From NCBI GenBank assembly GCA_951640165.1, contig OX621254.1, positions 21,612,001-21,676,000 of the forward strand: DNA of 64,000 nucleotides. Reading direction: 5' to 3'. How positions within the stretch are numbered: position 1 is the first letter of the stretch; every line of letters begins with the position of its first letter. Both the position numbers and the translations under genes were made by a program. Positions 63,136 through 64,000 of this stretch are shown piece after piece. Source of the DNA: Pseudoips prasinana (taxonomy: Eukaryota; Arthropoda; Insecta; Lepidoptera; Nolidae). Under the pieces are notes generated by a model. It was not told the DNA's origin. It saw only the letters and a list, made by a program, of their open reading frames with translations, and searched no databases.

Positions 63136-64000
63136 AAGTACTACTACTACTTATTAGCGATCACAGACTGGTCAGAGGCTCATTGAACCTTAATGTCAAA
63201 CTCCAGACTGATAAAGTCTACGCTCCAACCTTTACCTATCCACGTCCAAAACCCCGAACCATTTCAGCTCGAACTCCAAAACCGTTTCGAATGCCTAGCA
63301 GACTGCGAGGAAGTGGACTCATACTATGACAGGCTCGTAGAAGCTGTCCATACGGCTGGGTCTAAGGTCTTCAAGGCCCGTCGTACAAACAGAACTAAAA
63401 AGATCTCTGACTTTACCCTGCAACTTATGGAAGATAGACGGAAAATGGTTCTGACATCCTCAGATGATGCTACCAGATATCGGCAGCTCAACAGACAGAT
63501 CTCAAAGTCTTTGACTCTCGAGACGCGTCAATTTAATACAAATAGTATTAAAGAGGCCATCGAGCGGAACAACGGCTCCAAAGTGTTCGCAAGAGCTCTG
63601 TCTTTGGACAGAGCCAACTGACGAAGCTGAAGACTGATGGTAGAATCGTCACGTCTAAACCTGAGTTGCTGGGAGAGATCGAGAAGTTCTACAGTTATAT
63701 ACGACAACACAGCCACCTGTCAAAAGTCATGCCTCAGATTCCAGAGCACGACTAACCCGAAATTACACCGAAGACATCCCGGACGTCAGCCTGTACGAGA
63801 TTAGAATGGCTCTCAGACAACTCAAGAACAACAAAGCGCCTGGTGATGATGGAGTTACAGCTGAGCTTCTGAAGGCGGGTGGTACACCAATCCTACGGGC
63901 CCTTCAGAAGTTATTTAACTCCGTCATACTGGATGGTCAAACGCCACAAGCATGGCACAGGAGTGTGGTGGTGCTCTTCTTCAAAAAAGGGCGACAAAAC
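63136..64000 (+). mobile_element. RTE/BovB-type LINE, 5'-truncated, runs off the right edge
   Basis: It begins with the last endonuclease motif (AISDHRLVRGSLN), then a linker (63193-63618; TNRTKKISDFTLQLMEDRRK) and the start of RT in shifted frames: EIRMALRQLKNNKAPGDDGV, TAELLKAGGTPILRALQKLF, PQAWHRSVVVLFFKKGDK. The wording KAPGDDG..AELLKAGG..VVVLFFKKGDK is diagnostic of RTE/BovB. A stop at 63619 and a shift near 63750 show decay. Confidence 0.85.

Overview
The window is animal DNA, most likely from a moth or butterfly (Lepidoptera), and it is built almost entirely of transposable elements. The Lepidoptera call is from memory of dispersed repeats typical of that order: the 'gggttccgtagcc' repeat at 25852-26412, the short 'gcgacaaacgagcaggtggg' repeat at 32856-32935, an RTE 3' end with a CATA tail at 36266-36919, and a tRNA-derived SINE. 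There are spliced transposase genes and A/T-rich spacers. I found no bacterial-type feature and no host gene I can name. The depth of nesting suggests heterochromatin or a sex chromosome, but that is inference.

Layout. 1-10760: a minus-strand CsRn1-like Ty3/gypsy element (1-369, 8242-10760) split by a 7.9-kb plus-strand LINE (370-8241). The LINE itself holds a minus-strand LINE fragment (2633-4686) and the end of an LTR element (5131-5773). 11112-13780: a GC-rich gag-like ORF, then a second, degenerate gypsy (plus). 14633-21530: two minus-strand LINEs head to tail; the second lacks its reverse transcriptase. 21890-22990: relics of an unassigned transposase. 23688-31618: an IS4EU/ISL2EU-type transposase gene (plus) opened by a 4.5-kb DNA transposon with 4-bp target duplications and by a LINE fragment. 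33685-35440: a Mutator-plus-YqaJ gene on the opposite strand. 36266-46000: a second, internally deleted IS4EU copy (minus) that holds a hAT element, which holds a LINE, which holds a mariner. 47253-48540: a second mariner, nearly identical to the first and inverted. 49551-50498: piggyBac. 50933-52105: a SINE and a LINE fragment. 52560-55624: a PIF/Harbinger element with two intact-looking interlocked genes. 55690-57137: gypsy LTR, primer site and gag remnant, then a LINE tail. 57486-60334: a second, decayed Harbinger. 61150-62953: a P-element transposase. 63136-64000: an RTE LINE running off the right edge.

How the genes work together. Apparently intact coding capacity is limited to the two mariners and Harbinger 1 (MADF DNA-binding protein plus DDE nuclease). 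Most other genes carry stops, frameshifts or insertions. At three junctions (gypsy/LINE, IS4EU/hAT, LINE/mariner) removing the insert and one copy of the duplication restores the host reading frame, so the insertion order can be read directly. Several near-perfect palindromes inside transposase exons and two different retroelements sitting at the same point of one dispersed repeat are the less expected signals.
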